In this document: piece after piece, positions 47,231 through 56,378 of the stretch
How positions within the stretch are numbered: the first letter of the stretch is position 1
Layout of the letters: every line of letters starts with the position of its first letter
Source: JBCDAP01 sp038747915
GTDB lineage: Bacteria; Planctomycetota; Phycisphaerae; Phycisphaerales; UBA1924
Reading direction: 5' to 3'
Assembly: GCA_038747915.1 (NCBI GenBank)
Contig: JBCDJJ010000005.1
Coordinates: 1 to 64,000 of the forward strand
DNA: 64,000 nt
Notes under the pieces: generated by a model
The model's input: only the letters and a program-made list of their open reading frames with translations
What the model was told of the DNA's origin: nothing
Database searches by the model: none
Made by a program: the position numbers and the translations under genes

Positions 47231-49048
47231 ATGAACCGTGCATTGCTCAGCGCCGCACTGCTTGCTGCAGCCGCGTGTACCTCGTCCGCCCAGGTTCTTG
47301 GGAGCGACGACTTTGATACCCCGATGAACCTGACCACTTTCACCGCGGTCCCGGATCTCTCGGGCAACGCGGGCTTCTTCCCCACCAACAACCAGTCCGA
47401 CGTGTTCGGGATTCTGAGCCGGAGCGACGCCGAGTCGCGGAACGGCTTCGACCTGCTCGACGACTCGCTGATGGGCAGCGACACCTTCGGGATCATCAAC
47501 TCGACCAAGCTCGACAATGTCTTTGCGGTCGGTGACATCCGGAACACCGACAACCCAGGCGGCACGGGCACGGTGGAATGGGTGTTTGACGTCTCACCCT
47601 CGCCGTTCTTTGGTACCACGAATGATGCGATTTTTCTGGTGATCGAGGTTGCGGCGATCGGCAACTTCGATGCCAGCAGCGATCCGACGTTCGAGTTCAC
47701 CGTGGAGCTGCAAGAGTCGGGTGGCGGCACCATTCTGGGTCCGACGACCGTGCTGGACATCGACGTGAACGAAGCGACCTCGCAGTTCTACGTTCTCGAG
47801 GGTGGCGATACGTCGATCGCCGATCCTCTCGATGTTGTCGTTGGCCCGGATGTGAACCCGGACGCGTCGGATCCTTCTCTGCTCGATAACGTCTTCCGTG
47901 AGCTTCAGATCGAGATCCCGGCGACGACCGGGCAGATCGAGCAGACCGGACGTGTTGTGGTGCGGTTTGCTGCGGAGCAGGACGGTGGGGCCGAGTACTT
48001 CATGTTCGACAACATCCGCGTCGCGGAGGGTATCGCCGCAAACGACCCATCGGTGCTCCCCACGGGCGCCTGCTGCGACTCCATCGTTTGCTCGGATAAC
48101 CAGACGGTGCTGACGTGCGGCAGTGTCAGCGACTTCTTCGAGGGGCAAACGTGCGGTGCGGATAACGCGCCGTGCGACCCGATCCCCAATGGTGCCTGCT
48201 GCGACGGCGAGACAACATGCACAGATGATGTCGCGTTCAATGACTGTCAGAGCCCCGGGCAGCGGTTCTTTGCCGACGTGATGTGCTCGAGCGATCCATG
48301 CCAACTTCTGGCATGCTGCCAGGGCGCGGTGACGTGCACGGAAGTCGCTGATGTCGCGGCGTGCGACGCGCTGTCCGGGACGTTCTTCGCGGATGTGGAC
48401 GAGTGCCCGTCCGACCCGACAGATCTGTGCGAGCCGGGTGCGTGCTGCACCGGTCCGGACACCTGCATCGACGGCTCGAACGAGCTCGAGTGCAACGGCC
48501 TCGCCGGTGCGTTCAACGTTGGGGTCTCGTGCCCACCACCGGGCTCGGAAGAAGACCTCTGTTCGATCCAGGGATGCTGCACCTTTGCGGGCTTCTGCGT
48601 CGATACGAACCCCTCCGAGTGTGCCACTGTGTTCGGTGGTCTATCGATTGCGGGGCAGACCTGCCCGCCGAACGCCATCGATCTCTGTGTGCCGGCCGCC
48701 TGCTGCACTGGGCCTGACAGCTGCGTGCTCCAGAGCCGCGTGGAGTGTGATGACGACGGAGGAACGTTCTTCGAAGGTCAATCCTGCCCGGTGAACGCGT
48801 CCGATTTGTGCAGCACGATGATGGGCCCGAGCGGGTGTGTGGGTGATACCAACGATGATCTGATGGCGGACGCGACGGACTTCCTCGCGGTGCTGGTGGC
48901 GTTCGGCAGCACGGCTATCGATTCGAATTACAACGCGGGCGCCGATTTCGACAACGACGATGATGTCGACGCGGACGACTTCCTGGCGATGCTGGTCGCG
49001 TTTGGCCGGGAGTACGACCCGAGCAACCCGGTCTGCACGCCGCTCTGA
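47231..49048 (+). CDS. Secreted cysteine-rich GACC-repeat protein with dockerin-like C-terminus
   Basis: A 605-residue exported protein: signal peptide MNRALLSAALLAAAACTSSAQ, then about 255 residues of beta-rich unknown domain. From about residue 278 to 530 come six tandem modules of 40-44 residues, each starting ACC or GCC with six Cys in similar spacing (for example GACCDGETTCTDDVAFNDC, GACCTGPDTCIDG, AACCTGPDSCVLQSRVEC), usually with GxFF or GxTFF between Cys. The C-terminus holds a dockerin-like pair: DTNDDLMADATDFLAVLVAFG and FDNDDDVDADDFLAMLVAFG. It is followed by a strong terminator. Function is unknown; surface assembly or carbohydrate degradation would fit. The module family resembles 49414-52068. 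Confidence 0.8.
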   Translation: MNRALLSAALLAAAACTSSAQVLGSDDFDTPMNLTTFTAVPDLSGNAGFFPTNNQSDVFGILSRSDAESRNGFDLLDDSLMGSDTFGIINSTKLDNVFAVGDIRNTDNPGGTGTVEWVFDVSPSPFFGTTNDAIFLVIEVAAIGNFDASSDPTFEFTVELQESGGGTILGPTTVLDIDVNEATSQFYVLEGGDTSIADPLDVVVGPDVNPDASDPSLLDNVFRELQIEIPATTGQIEQTGRVVVRFAAEQDGGAEYFMFDNIRVAEGIAANDPSVLPTGACCDSIVCSDNQTVLTCGSVSDFFEGQTCGADNAPCDPIPNGACCDGETTCTDDVAFNDCQSPGQRFFADVMCSSDPCQLLACCQGAVTCTEVADVAACDALSGTFFADVDECPSDPTDLCEPGACCTGPDTCIDGSNELECNGLAGAFNVGVSCPPPGSEEDLCSIQGCCTFAGFCVDTNPSECATVFGGLSIAGQTCPPNAIDLCVPAACCTGPDSCVLQSRVECDDDGGTFFEGQSCPVNASDLCSTMMGPSGCVGDTNDDLMADATDFLAVLVAFGSTAIDSNYNAGADFDNDDDVDADDFLAMLVAFGREYDPSNPVCTPL

Positions 49049-49413
49049 GTTCGGCTTCGACCGGTTCCGCTTGTACCTGATGACATGATCCTCGGCCCGT
49101 TCCACAATGGAGCGGGCCGTTTTCGTTCGCCAACGCCAGTGATGGAGTCACGCCGCAAACACGACCCAAACTCAAGGTCAAGCATGGGTGAAATCGCGGG
49201 CTCCGCACCAGGATTCTGCACCGAGTGTCGACCACCCGCCTCGTCCGCCGCGCGGTCGCGTGTAGGCTCTCTGGCCCGGCGCTCTGGCAGTGCCGGCACG
49301 GGATGCCAACGGCCGGCGCGTGCCGACCACTGGCGTAGATCGCGAGAAGAGAGCGGTCCGTGGATTCAACACCGCGGCCATGATGCTTCTTCAATGTTGA
49401 AAGGATTCGGTCC
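49049..49413. other. 365-base intergenic region between two paralogous secreted-protein genes
   Basis: Begins with the intrinsic terminator at 49093-49123, then 290 bases of spacer leading to the next gene. A box GCGAGAAGAGAGCGG at 49342-49356 is similar to CCGAGAAGAGAGTCG upstream of the previous gene (47162-47176), both about 60 bases before the ATG. AAAGGATT lies just before this ATG as ribosome-binding site, the same as before the previous gene. Confidence 0.4.
49093..49123 (+). terminator. Intrinsic terminator after the GACC-repeat gene
   Basis: Arms CGGCCCGTTCC (49093-49103) and GGAGCGGGCCG (49109-49119) pair with one G-T and a 5-base loop, followed by TTTT. Located 45 bases after the stop at 49048. 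Confidence 0.8.
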
Positions 49414-52068
49414 ATGAATCGTCTTCTGACCGTCGCTGCGCTCGTTGCAGCGGCTACCTCGGCCTCCGCGCAGGTCGGAACCGACTTTGACGGGAACAAC
49501 CCCGGGCTGACCTCGTTCAGCCAGAACCCCTTCTTCAGCACCGCGCAGGGCAGCAACAACAACCGCACGCCGAACCTGGTGAGCGGCTTCGATAACTTCG
49601 GGATTACGAACACGTTCGTCGCGCCCGGCCAGGGTGGCTCGTTCGGTTCTCGCGATAACGGCCTCAATGGCTTCCCGGTCGCCGGCCAGGCCTACGCCAC
49701 GTTCGGCTACTTTCGGAACAGCGCCATCTTCGGCCCGTTCGACACGCGCGATGACTCCGTCGACGCCCCGGCGTGTGCCGAAGGCGCTTTCTCGACCGAC
49801 ACCCGCGGCCTCGTCTCCTGCGAGAAGATGGATAACTTCTTCCTGCTGGCCGATGTGAACAGCCCGAACTTCGACTTCGGTGGGAACAACGGCACGCCGG
49901 GCACCAACTTCAGCGCTTCGTGGACGTTCGATGTGTCCTCCCTCGATCTCACCGGTGACGAGGTGTTCTCGGTCGACGTGGTCGCACTCGGTGACTTCGA
50001 GGGCTCGGCCAGCGGCGCGTTCCAGGACTTCATCGACTGGACCTACTCGGTCGATGGCGGCTCGGCCTTGCCGCTGCTCACCACCGCGATCGATGACGAC
50101 GCGTCGGCGTCGTACCCGACCGCGTTCGCCCCGATCGGCAGCGCCAGCATCGAGACTCTCCCCGATCCGTGGGGCTACACCTACGTCGATGCCACGACCG
50201 GCACGACGGTGACGCAAACCATTATCAACTACCCGTTCGACACGCTCAACGTCGAGCTCGACATCCCCACGAGCGCCAGCACCGTGACCATCGCCTTCAC
50301 GGGCTTCCTCGCAGGTGGCGCCACGAACAACCCCGAGTACGTCGGCTTCGACAACCTCATCATCGACACGGTTCCGGTGCCGACCGGTGCCTGCTGCACC
50401 GGCGAGAGTGTGGGCCTGGAGATCGTCTGCTCGGTCACGACCGAGGCAAACTGCACCGGCACCTTCACCGCCAACCGCACCTGTGAGCCCGAGCTCGGCG
50501 ACGGCCCGAACGGCCCGTGTGACACCGGCCCCACCGGCGCGTGTGTGCGTGACTTCCAGGCCTTCAACCTCGACCTCGCCACCAACCCGACCATCGAGCA
50601 GACATTCTTGTTCGAGTGCCAGGGCGGCACCGATGTGTTCTTCGAGGGTGAAACCGATCAGACGCTCGTCGTCGGCCAGATCTGCTACGGCTACGAGAAC
50701 GGCGGCGGCCTCATCCGGAACGCCCTCTATGACTCGGGCATCGGCGGCACCAACCGTATCCTCCCCGGTGACGACTTCGAGAGCACGTTCGACTACGCGG
50801 GCATCAGCCGCACCCTGGACGCCTCGCAGGTCAACGCGCTCGGCATCGCCCCGCGCCCGACGTTCCCCAACAGCTCCGGCGGTCGCGCGTTCTTCATCGA
50901 GGGCGATGAAGCCGACAACACGGGCGGTCCCGCCAACCTCTACCTCGGCGGTGTGCGAGGCCTGGTCGAGGGTGACGCCGTGGTCGCCAGCTACCTCGCC
51001 TACGACTTCGACGGCCGCTCGGACCCCGGCGAGAGCCGTTCCGATCCCAACATCGGCAACCAGGGCCACTTCTCGCCGGCCTTCCTCCGGATCGTCGACG
51101 CCGGCGCTCCGGACGACGGCGACATCCAGCCGGTCGGCCCGCCGTTCTTCAACCCCACGCAGGATCGCTCCTTCTCGTTCTCCGGCGAGGACACGGGGGG
51201 TATCAACGGCGCCTGGACCACCCTCGAGTCCGTCGTCGTGCGTCACCAAGAACTCAACGGTGTGTTCGAGCCCAACGACAGCTGGACCATCGTCGCCAAC
51301 CTCTTCGGTGATGACTTCGCCGATCCGCGCGACGGCCGCTTCCTGATCGATGACCTCTGCATCGCGTTCGTCTCGCAGAACGTCGGCGGCAACGGCGACT
51401 TCGGCGATGGCGAGTTCTCGACCGTCTTCGAGGACATCGTCACTGCACCGACGTTCGTCCTCCCCGACGACCTCGGCGCCTGCTGCGATGGCCAGGGTGG
51501 GTGTGTCGATCTCGTGGCGTTCTCCTCCTGCACCAACCCCGACACCAATTTCTTCCCCGGCCTCTCCTGTGAAGTCGTCAGCAGCTTCTGCCCGGCCCCG
51601 ACCGGCGCCTGCTGCGTCGCGGCGGACGACTGCCGAGACGGCGAGACCCTCGCCTCGTGCGATGTGCTCGGCGGCACCTTCTTCGCCGACGAGACCTGCA
51701 CGCCCACGCTCTGCCAGCCTGTCACCGTGGCGTGCTGCCTCACCGACACCAGCTGCGCCGATGTCAACACCGTGGCCGACTGTGACCTCCTGAGCGGCAC
51801 GGCGTTCGAGGACACCACCTGCCCGGTCGATGCGACCGAGCTCTGCATGGCCGGCGCTATGGAGTGCCCCGGCGACAGCGACGGCGACTTCGACGCCGAC
51901 GCGGATGACTTCATCGCCGTGCTCGTGGGCTTCGGCACCGCCACCGGTGCGACCCGGGCCGACGGTGACTTCGATGGCGACGGCGATGTCGACGCCGACG
52001 ACTTCATCCAGATGCTTGTCGCCTTCGGCAACGTCTACGATCCGGCCGATTGCTCGGTCATCAACTGA
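49414..52068 (+). CDS. Large secreted GACC-repeat protein with dockerin-like C-terminus
   Basis: An 884-residue exported protein, paralogous in design to the preceding gene. It has signal peptide MNRLLTVAALVAAATSASA and a beta-rich N-terminal region of about 300 residues. A first GACC module lies near residue 325 (TGACCTGESVGLEIVC), then PTGACVRDF opens a second beta-rich block (about 370-680). Three more GACC modules follow near 689-800 (GACCDGQGGCVDL, GACCVAADDCRDG, ACCLTDTSCADV). A dockerin-like pair ends the protein: GDSDGDFDADADDFIAVLVGFG and FDGDGDVDADDFIQMLVAFG. The ATG has AAAGGATT upstream. It ends at a strong terminator. Function is not known. Confidence 0.8.
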   Translation: MNRLLTVAALVAAATSASAQVGTDFDGNNPGLTSFSQNPFFSTAQGSNNNRTPNLVSGFDNFGITNTFVAPGQGGSFGSRDNGLNGFPVAGQAYATFGYFRNSAIFGPFDTRDDSVDAPACAEGAFSTDTRGLVSCEKMDNFFLLADVNSPNFDFGGNNGTPGTNFSASWTFDVSSLDLTGDEVFSVDVVALGDFEGSASGAFQDFIDWTYSVDGGSALPLLTTAIDDDASASYPTAFAPIGSASIETLPDPWGYTYVDATTGTTVTQTIINYPFDTLNVELDIPTSASTVTIAFTGFLAGGATNNPEYVGFDNLIIDTVPVPTGACCTGESVGLEIVCSVTTEANCTGTFTANRTCEPELGDGPNGPCDTGPTGACVRDFQAFNLDLATNPTIEQTFLFECQGGTDVFFEGETDQTLVVGQICYGYENGGGLIRNALYDSGIGGTNRILPGDDFESTFDYAGISRTLDASQVNALGIAPRPTFPNSSGGRAFFIEGDEADNTGGPANLYLGGVRGLVEGDAVVASYLAYDFDGRSDPGESRSDPNIGNQGHFSPAFLRIVDAGAPDDGDIQPVGPPFFNPTQDRSFSFSGEDTGGINGAWTTLESVVVRHQELNGVFEPNDSWTIVANLFGDDFADPRDGRFLIDDLCIAFVSQNVGGNGDFGDGEFSTVFEDIVTAPTFVLPDDLGACCDGQGGCVDLVAFSSCTNPDTNFFPGLSCEVVSSFCPAPTGACCVAADDCRDGETLASCDVLGGTFFADETCTPTLCQPVTVACCLTDTSCADVNTVADCDLLSGTAFEDTTCPVDATELCMAGAMECPGDSDGDFDADADDFIAVLVGFGTATGATRADGDFDGDGDVDADDFIQMLVAFGNVYDPADCSVIN

Positions 52069-52146
52069 GACCTCGGGTGACCGAGAGACCGTCCTCGGAC
52101 AGCACTGCTGCCCGGGGAGAACGACCTAGAACGTTTGATCTATGCA

Positions 52147-52179
52147 CCGCCGGCCCTCTGGCCGGCGGTTTTCTTTTTT
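52147..52179 (+). terminator. Strong intrinsic terminator after the large GACC-repeat gene
   Basis: Perfect 9-base arms CCGCCGGCC (52147-52155) and GGCCGGCGG (52160-52168) with a 4-base loop and TTTTCTTTTTT. It lies about 80 bases after the stop. Confidence 0.92.
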
Positions 52180-52266
52180 GGACCGTGGGTGCTCCGGGTG
52201 CTCGGCCGATGACGCTATTGTTCTGACGAGCCTGTGGCACAGACAGGCGCGAGGAGTGACCGAGCG

Positions 52267-53400
52267 ATGATCGATCGGATCATGATGTCGGCTGTGACCG
52301 CAGCGGTGTGTGGGGTGTGCAGCGTGTCATCGGCGCAGACCGGCGTAGCAACGGTGTACGCGGACCGTGACACGAGCGCCCTTGCTGGCGCAACACCGAC
52401 CTCGACGTTCGGCTCGGGCTCGAGCGCAACAATGCACCGGTGGTTCGTGCGGGATGGCTCGAACGATGTCTCGACACTCGGCGCGACGCAGATCATCGTT
52501 GCGGGCCGCGATCATCACTTCTTCACCGCGTGGGCAGCGATCCGGTTCGACCTTCAAGACCTCTACTCGTTGCTCGACTCCGTGGCAGGCGATACGGGGC
52601 TGGGCGACGGGGACTGGCGGATCACGGGTGCATCGGTCAGCCTCACCCCGCTCGGCACCGTGCTCGACACACCGGGCACGCTCATCGTCCACCACGCGAC
52701 CGACGACCACACCCTGATCGATCCGACCGAGTTCGATCCCCCCGCGCTCGCACCTGGTCACGCAGACGTACCGAGCACGCTCGTGCCACCAGGCGCACTC
52801 GGCTCGGGCGATGTGCTCGCAAGCATCGATTTCAACCCGGTCTCCAGCACACCGATCGGTGCCGAGGTGAGCGGCGTGGTCCTGACCGACCTGAATAATG
52901 CGGGCGACCTCGAGCTTACGATCCTGGTCTCGCCCAGCGATGACGGCGTATTCGCTGCGTTCCAGGGGCAGTATGCGCCGCTCGACGGACGAAACGCCCC
53001 GGCGCTGACCATCGAGTACGTTCTCGAGCCGCAGGGCGGCGCATGCTGCGACGGGTTCACGGTCTGCATCGACGCTGCCGATGTGGCCGACTGTGCAGCA
53101 CTAGACCTGATCTTCCTCGGCGGCGCGAACTGCATCGACCTCGACGCCGACGGCACCGCAGAGACGTGCGAGAACCTTGGTCGCCTCATCCGGTGCCGCG
53201 GCGACACCGATCAGGACGGCGATGTCGATGCCATTGACTTCATTAACCTGCTGGTGGGGTTCGGTCGCGAGACCAGCGGCTCCGAGGCCGAGCAGCTCGC
53301 GCTGGGCGATTTCAACCTCGACGGCGTCGTGGATGCACCAGACTTCATCGAGTTGCTCACCACGTTCGGACGCCCCTGCCAGCCCGTCTCCGAGGAGTAA
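52267..53400 (+). CDS. Secreted protein with one GACC module and a dockerin-like C-terminus
   Basis: A 377-residue exported protein. The signal peptide is IMMSAVTAAVCGVCSVSSA. Residues 15-260 hold an unrecognised beta-rich domain with LTPLGTVLDTPGTLIVHHATDD and DLELTILVSPSDDGVFAAFQGQYA; the latter half resembles DNRLRE/TGF-type surface domains in layout, but this is weak. One GACC module (GACCDGFTVCIDAADVADC) is followed by a dockerin-like pair DTDQDGDVDAIDFINLLVGFG and FNLDGVVDAPDFIELLTTFG. The ATG at 52267 has GAGGAG about 10 bases upstream. It is the third of three GACC genes in a row. Confidence 0.77.
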   Translation: MIDRIMMSAVTAAVCGVCSVSSAQTGVATVYADRDTSALAGATPTSTFGSGSSATMHRWFVRDGSNDVSTLGATQIIVAGRDHHFFTAWAAIRFDLQDLYSLLDSVAGDTGLGDGDWRITGASVSLTPLGTVLDTPGTLIVHHATDDHTLIDPTEFDPPALAPGHADVPSTLVPPGALGSGDVLASIDFNPVSSTPIGAEVSGVVLTDLNNAGDLELTILVSPSDDGVFAAFQGQYAPLDGRNAPALTIEYVLEPQGGACCDGFTVCIDAADVADCAALDLIFLGGANCIDLDADGTAETCENLGRLIRCRGDTDQDGDVDAIDFINLLVGFGRETSGSEAEQLALGDFNLDGVVDAPDFIELLTTFGRPCQPVSEE

Positions 53401-53445
53401 GGTCAGAACGAGTCCGGGCACCGAATCCGGGGCCTATGGTTCGGG

Positions 53446-54162
53446 ATGTCGTTCCAGAGCGAGACCGTGCGGGTGAACTTCGGGCGGCCGATGCCGCTCT
53501 TTCCGCTTGAGTCGGTGGTGCTGCTGCCACACGGCATGACGCGGCTGCACATCTTCGAGCCGCGTTACCGGCAGATGATGGCGGATGTGCTCGATGGCCC
53601 AGGCCAGATCGCGATGGCGTTGCTTCGTCACCCCGATGGTTCGATGCCGCACGCGGGCAACCCACCGCTCCGCCCAGCGGTGTGTGTGGGGCACCTGGCG
53701 CACCACCAGAAGCTGCCCGATGGGCGGTACCACATCGTGCTGTCGGGCGTCTGTCGGGCGGAGATCATCGATGAGGAGCCGCCGGATGGTGACCGGTTGT
53801 ACCGCGTCGCGACACTGCGTCCGCTCGGGGCGTCGGAGCCGCCGCCGGAGGACGAACTCACCGATGTGAGAGACATGCTGTCCAAGCTCGTCCGGTCCGG
53901 GCGGTTCCCGGAACTCGAGCCGTTCGGTGACCATCTGGAGGGGGAGGAATCACTCCCGACCATGCCGCTGCTCGAGACGGTGTCTCTCGCGCTGGCGTCG
54001 AACCTGCAGAGCACCGACTTTGCCTACGGGCTCCTCGCAGAGCCATCGGTCTTCGAGCGGGCCCGGATGGTGGAGCGCGAGTACGGCGCGCTCGAGCAGC
54101 TGTTCGGACGGGCCCTGTTGCAGCGGGACCCGGATGCGCCCCGCGGCGTATCCTGGAACTGA
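53446..54162 (+). CDS. Stand-alone Lon N-terminal (LON substrate-binding) domain protein
   Basis: A 238-residue protein made of a LON domain with no ATPase or protease part. The signature reads MPLFPLESVVLLPHGMTRLHIFEPRYRQMM, then IAMALLRHP and YHIVLSGVCRAEIIDE, with a C-terminal helical extension ending ALEQLFGRALLQRD. Such proteins occur in many bacteria with unknown role, possibly in ubiquitin-like or substrate-recognition functions. It is close after the dockerin-type gene and just ahead of a lipoprotein gene on the same strand. Confidence 0.85.
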   Translation: MSFQSETVRVNFGRPMPLFPLESVVLLPHGMTRLHIFEPRYRQMMADVLDGPGQIAMALLRHPDGSMPHAGNPPLRPAVCVGHLAHHQKLPDGRYHIVLSGVCRAEIIDEEPPDGDRLYRVATLRPLGASEPPPEDELTDVRDMLSKLVRSGRFPELEPFGDHLEGEESLPTMPLLETVSLALASNLQSTDFAYGLLAEPSVFERARMVEREYGALEQLFGRALLQRDPDAPRGVSWN

Positions 54163-54205
54163 AGGCCTGCTTGAGCCCAGCCCGGATCTCGCCGATACCG
54201 AGGGC

Positions 54206-54610
54206 ATGATCCGCCTGTGCGCAACACTCTTGGGCGCCTCGATCTCGATCGTGTTCGCGTTCGCCGGCCTCGGGTGCGACGCCGGCCAGAGTGCCCAGCC
54301 GGTCTCGGCCTCCCAGATCTACGAGCGCTACGTCCGAGAGATCCAGGCCGGGATCCCCATCGGCGAAACCTCGGAGGTGCGCGCGACAGGCTACGACACC
54401 GCGACGGGCGAGCTCACCGGCATCGCGATGACGCGGAACGGCATGCCCGCATCGGCGGAACGGATGCAGGTGCTGATCGATGCCGAGGCCGACACCATCC
54501 GGTTCGTATTGATCGACGTGGTGCTCACCGACGAGGAGTCCGGCGTACGGCAGGTCGCACGGCTCGAGACCGAGCCGCTCGCGCTCGGCGTCGACGTGCA
54601 GGCCAACTGA
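54206..54610 (+). CDS. Putative lipoprotein of unknown function
   Basis: A 134-residue protein. The N-terminus MIRLCATLLGASISIVFAFAG is followed by LGCDAGQ with a lipobox Cys, so it is probably lipid-anchored. The mature part, about 110 residues, has two beta-hairpin-like parts such as GETSEVRATGYDTATGELTG and MQVLIDAEADTIRFVLIDVV. No family is recognised. It lies 43 bases after the LON-domain gene. Confidence 0.6.
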   Translation: MIRLCATLLGASISIVFAFAGLGCDAGQSAQPVSASQIYERYVREIQAGIPIGETSEVRATGYDTATGELTGIAMTRNGMPASAERMQVLIDAEADTIRFVLIDVVLTDEESGVRQVARLETEPLALGVDVQAN

Positions 54611-54687
54611 CCGCCGCGGGAACAACACATCGGGCGATACACTCGACGTGGCGTGACGCCGCTGTGACCCCATCGTGGAGGTGCCCG

Positions 54688-55827
54688 ATGCCATCGACCC
54701 GCTCAGTGTTCGCCCCGGTGCTCGCGCTGCTCGTCTCGGCGAGCCCCGTCGCACAAGAGACCGCCGATCTTCCAGAAGAAGCGATCAACCCGAGGCCGCT
54801 CTCGTGGCGGCCGGTCGAGCGGATCGCGTTCGGCTCATGCTTCGATCCGGTGCGCGGCCCCGGTGACATCTGGTTCTCGGTCCGCGACACCGAGCCCGAT
54901 GTGTTCGTCCTCCTCGGCGACAACATCTACGGCGATACCGAGGACATGTCCGTCATGCGGCGCAAATACGACGCGCTCGACGACATCCATCACTTCGCCA
55001 GACTCCGTGAAGAGGCATACGTTCTCGCAACCTGGGACGATCACGATTACGGCGTGAACGACGGTGGTGCCGAGTACCCGATGCGCGAAGAGTCGCAAGA
55101 GGTCATGCTCGACTGGATCGACGAGCCCAACGGCTCGTGGCGACGCGAAACGCCGGGCATCTACGACGTGGAACTGTTCGGCCCAGAAGATCAGCGGGTG
55201 CAGATCATCCTGCTCGACACGCGGTACTTCCGCAGCCCGCTCGCCCGGGGCGAGAACACCGCCGACCGGGCCGAAGGAGTCGGCGGCCGGTACGTGATGG
55301 ACTTCGAACACCGCGAAAAGACTCTGCTCGGTGAGGATCAGTGGAGCTGGCTCGAGCAGGTGCTGCACCAACCGGCCGACATTCGGATCATCGCAAGCTC
55401 GATCCAGGTCGTAGCCGAGGATCACCGCTTCGAGAAGTGGGCGAACCTGCCGTTCGAGCGGGCCCGGCTGTTCGAGCTGCTCGATGACACCGATGCGGAC
55501 GGGGTGGTGTTCATCTCGGGCGATCGACACCGCGCGGAACTCAGCCTGTTCGACCCGGCGCGGGCCACCCCCGGGTCGGGGACGTTCGGCGACTACCCAC
55601 TGTACGACATCACCTCGTCGGCCCTGAACCGCTCGAGCCGTGACCGGACGTTCGAGGAGCGGTTCGGCAACGAGATCAACCGCCACGGGCTCGGCCAGCA
55701 ATACCAGGCGGACAACTTCGGTGTGATCGACATCGACTGGGAGGCCGGCACCCTGACGCTCCAGATCATGCGCGATAACGGCGAGCCGGCGATCTCCCGG
55801 ACGATCGAGATCGACGAGCTTCGGTGA
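54688..55827 (+). CDS. PhoD-like metallophosphatase (alkaline phosphatase D family), exported
   Basis: A 379-residue PhoD-like phosphoesterase with an N-terminal signal MPSTRSVFAPVLALLVSASPVA. Family features are RIAFGSCFDP, VFVLLGDNIYGDTEDM, VLATWDDHDYGVNDGG (metal-binding Asp/His), VQIILLDTRYFRS, IIASSIQVVAEDHRFEKW, and VVFISGDRHRAELS. PhoD enzymes are Ca/Fe-dependent phosphodiesterases/monoesterases; this small type lacks the longer extra domains of Bacillus PhoD. The ATG at 54688 has GGAGGTG just upstream. With PhoX at 27757 and PhoU at 40542 the window is rich in phosphate genes. Confidence 0.9.
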   Translation: MPSTRSVFAPVLALLVSASPVAQETADLPEEAINPRPLSWRPVERIAFGSCFDPVRGPGDIWFSVRDTEPDVFVLLGDNIYGDTEDMSVMRRKYDALDDIHHFARLREEAYVLATWDDHDYGVNDGGAEYPMREESQEVMLDWIDEPNGSWRRETPGIYDVELFGPEDQRVQIILLDTRYFRSPLARGENTADRAEGVGGRYVMDFEHREKTLLGEDQWSWLEQVLHQPADIRIIASSIQVVAEDHRFEKWANLPFERARLFELLDDTDADGVVFISGDRHRAELSLFDPARATPGSGTFGDYPLYDITSSALNRSSRDRTFEERFGNEINRHGLGQQYQADNFGVIDIDWEAGTLTLQIMRDNGEPAISRTIEIDELR

Positions 55828-55998
55828 ACGCAATTCTGAGGCACAGCGCGATCCAGTGATCCAATCGGGTGCTGTGGTCTGGAGGATGCCGCACGCATTC
55901 GAAGGCCACGCGCGGACGGCGCGATCTCAATTGGTGTCGTGACCTTCGCTTCGCTCTGACGGCGGCACCGGAGCAGAGCTATCGGTCCAGACGAACCG

Positions 55999-56316
55999 CT
56001 ACGCCTGCATCATCCGCCACCGAAGCTCGCGGCAGAGCCGCATGATGACGGCCCACGCGATGGTGTCGTCGTTGATCGTGACAAGCAACTGGCGGACCTC
56101 GTCGTCGTCGCCGACGAGCGGCATCTGGACGATCACACCCGGACCGTGGAGGACGTGGCGCTCGGCGGGATCACCATCCGCGGCGATGTTGAAGATGCCG
56201 AGTGAGTCGCGCAGCTCGCGGGCGGTGCCCATCGGTTCGAGCACCGGGGGCGCCTCGTCCTCGAAGTCGAGCTGGTCGTACTTGACGAGCAAGATGTTGC
56301 GCGCGGGCCGGGACAT
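55999..56316 (-). CDS. Conserved-looking small protein of unknown function
   Basis: A 105-residue acidic protein, not recognised. It begins MSRPARNILLVKYDQLDFED and has a predicted mixed alpha/beta layout with VLHGPGVIVQMPLV and VRQLLVTINDDTIAWAVIMRLCREL, ending in basic residues RWRMMQA. The even composition and the well-placed start suggest a true gene. It is divergent from gmk. Confidence 0.55.
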   Translation of the reverse strand: MSRPARNILLVKYDQLDFEDEAPPVLEPMGTARELRDSLGIFNIAADGDPAERHVLHGPGVIVQMPLVGDDDEVRQLLVTINDDTIAWAVIMRLCRELRWRMMQA

Positions 56317-56378
56317 GGCGGAGGGGGAGTATCACGCTCGCGACGCGCACCGGCAAACCGTTGCGGTAGGCTCCCGGG

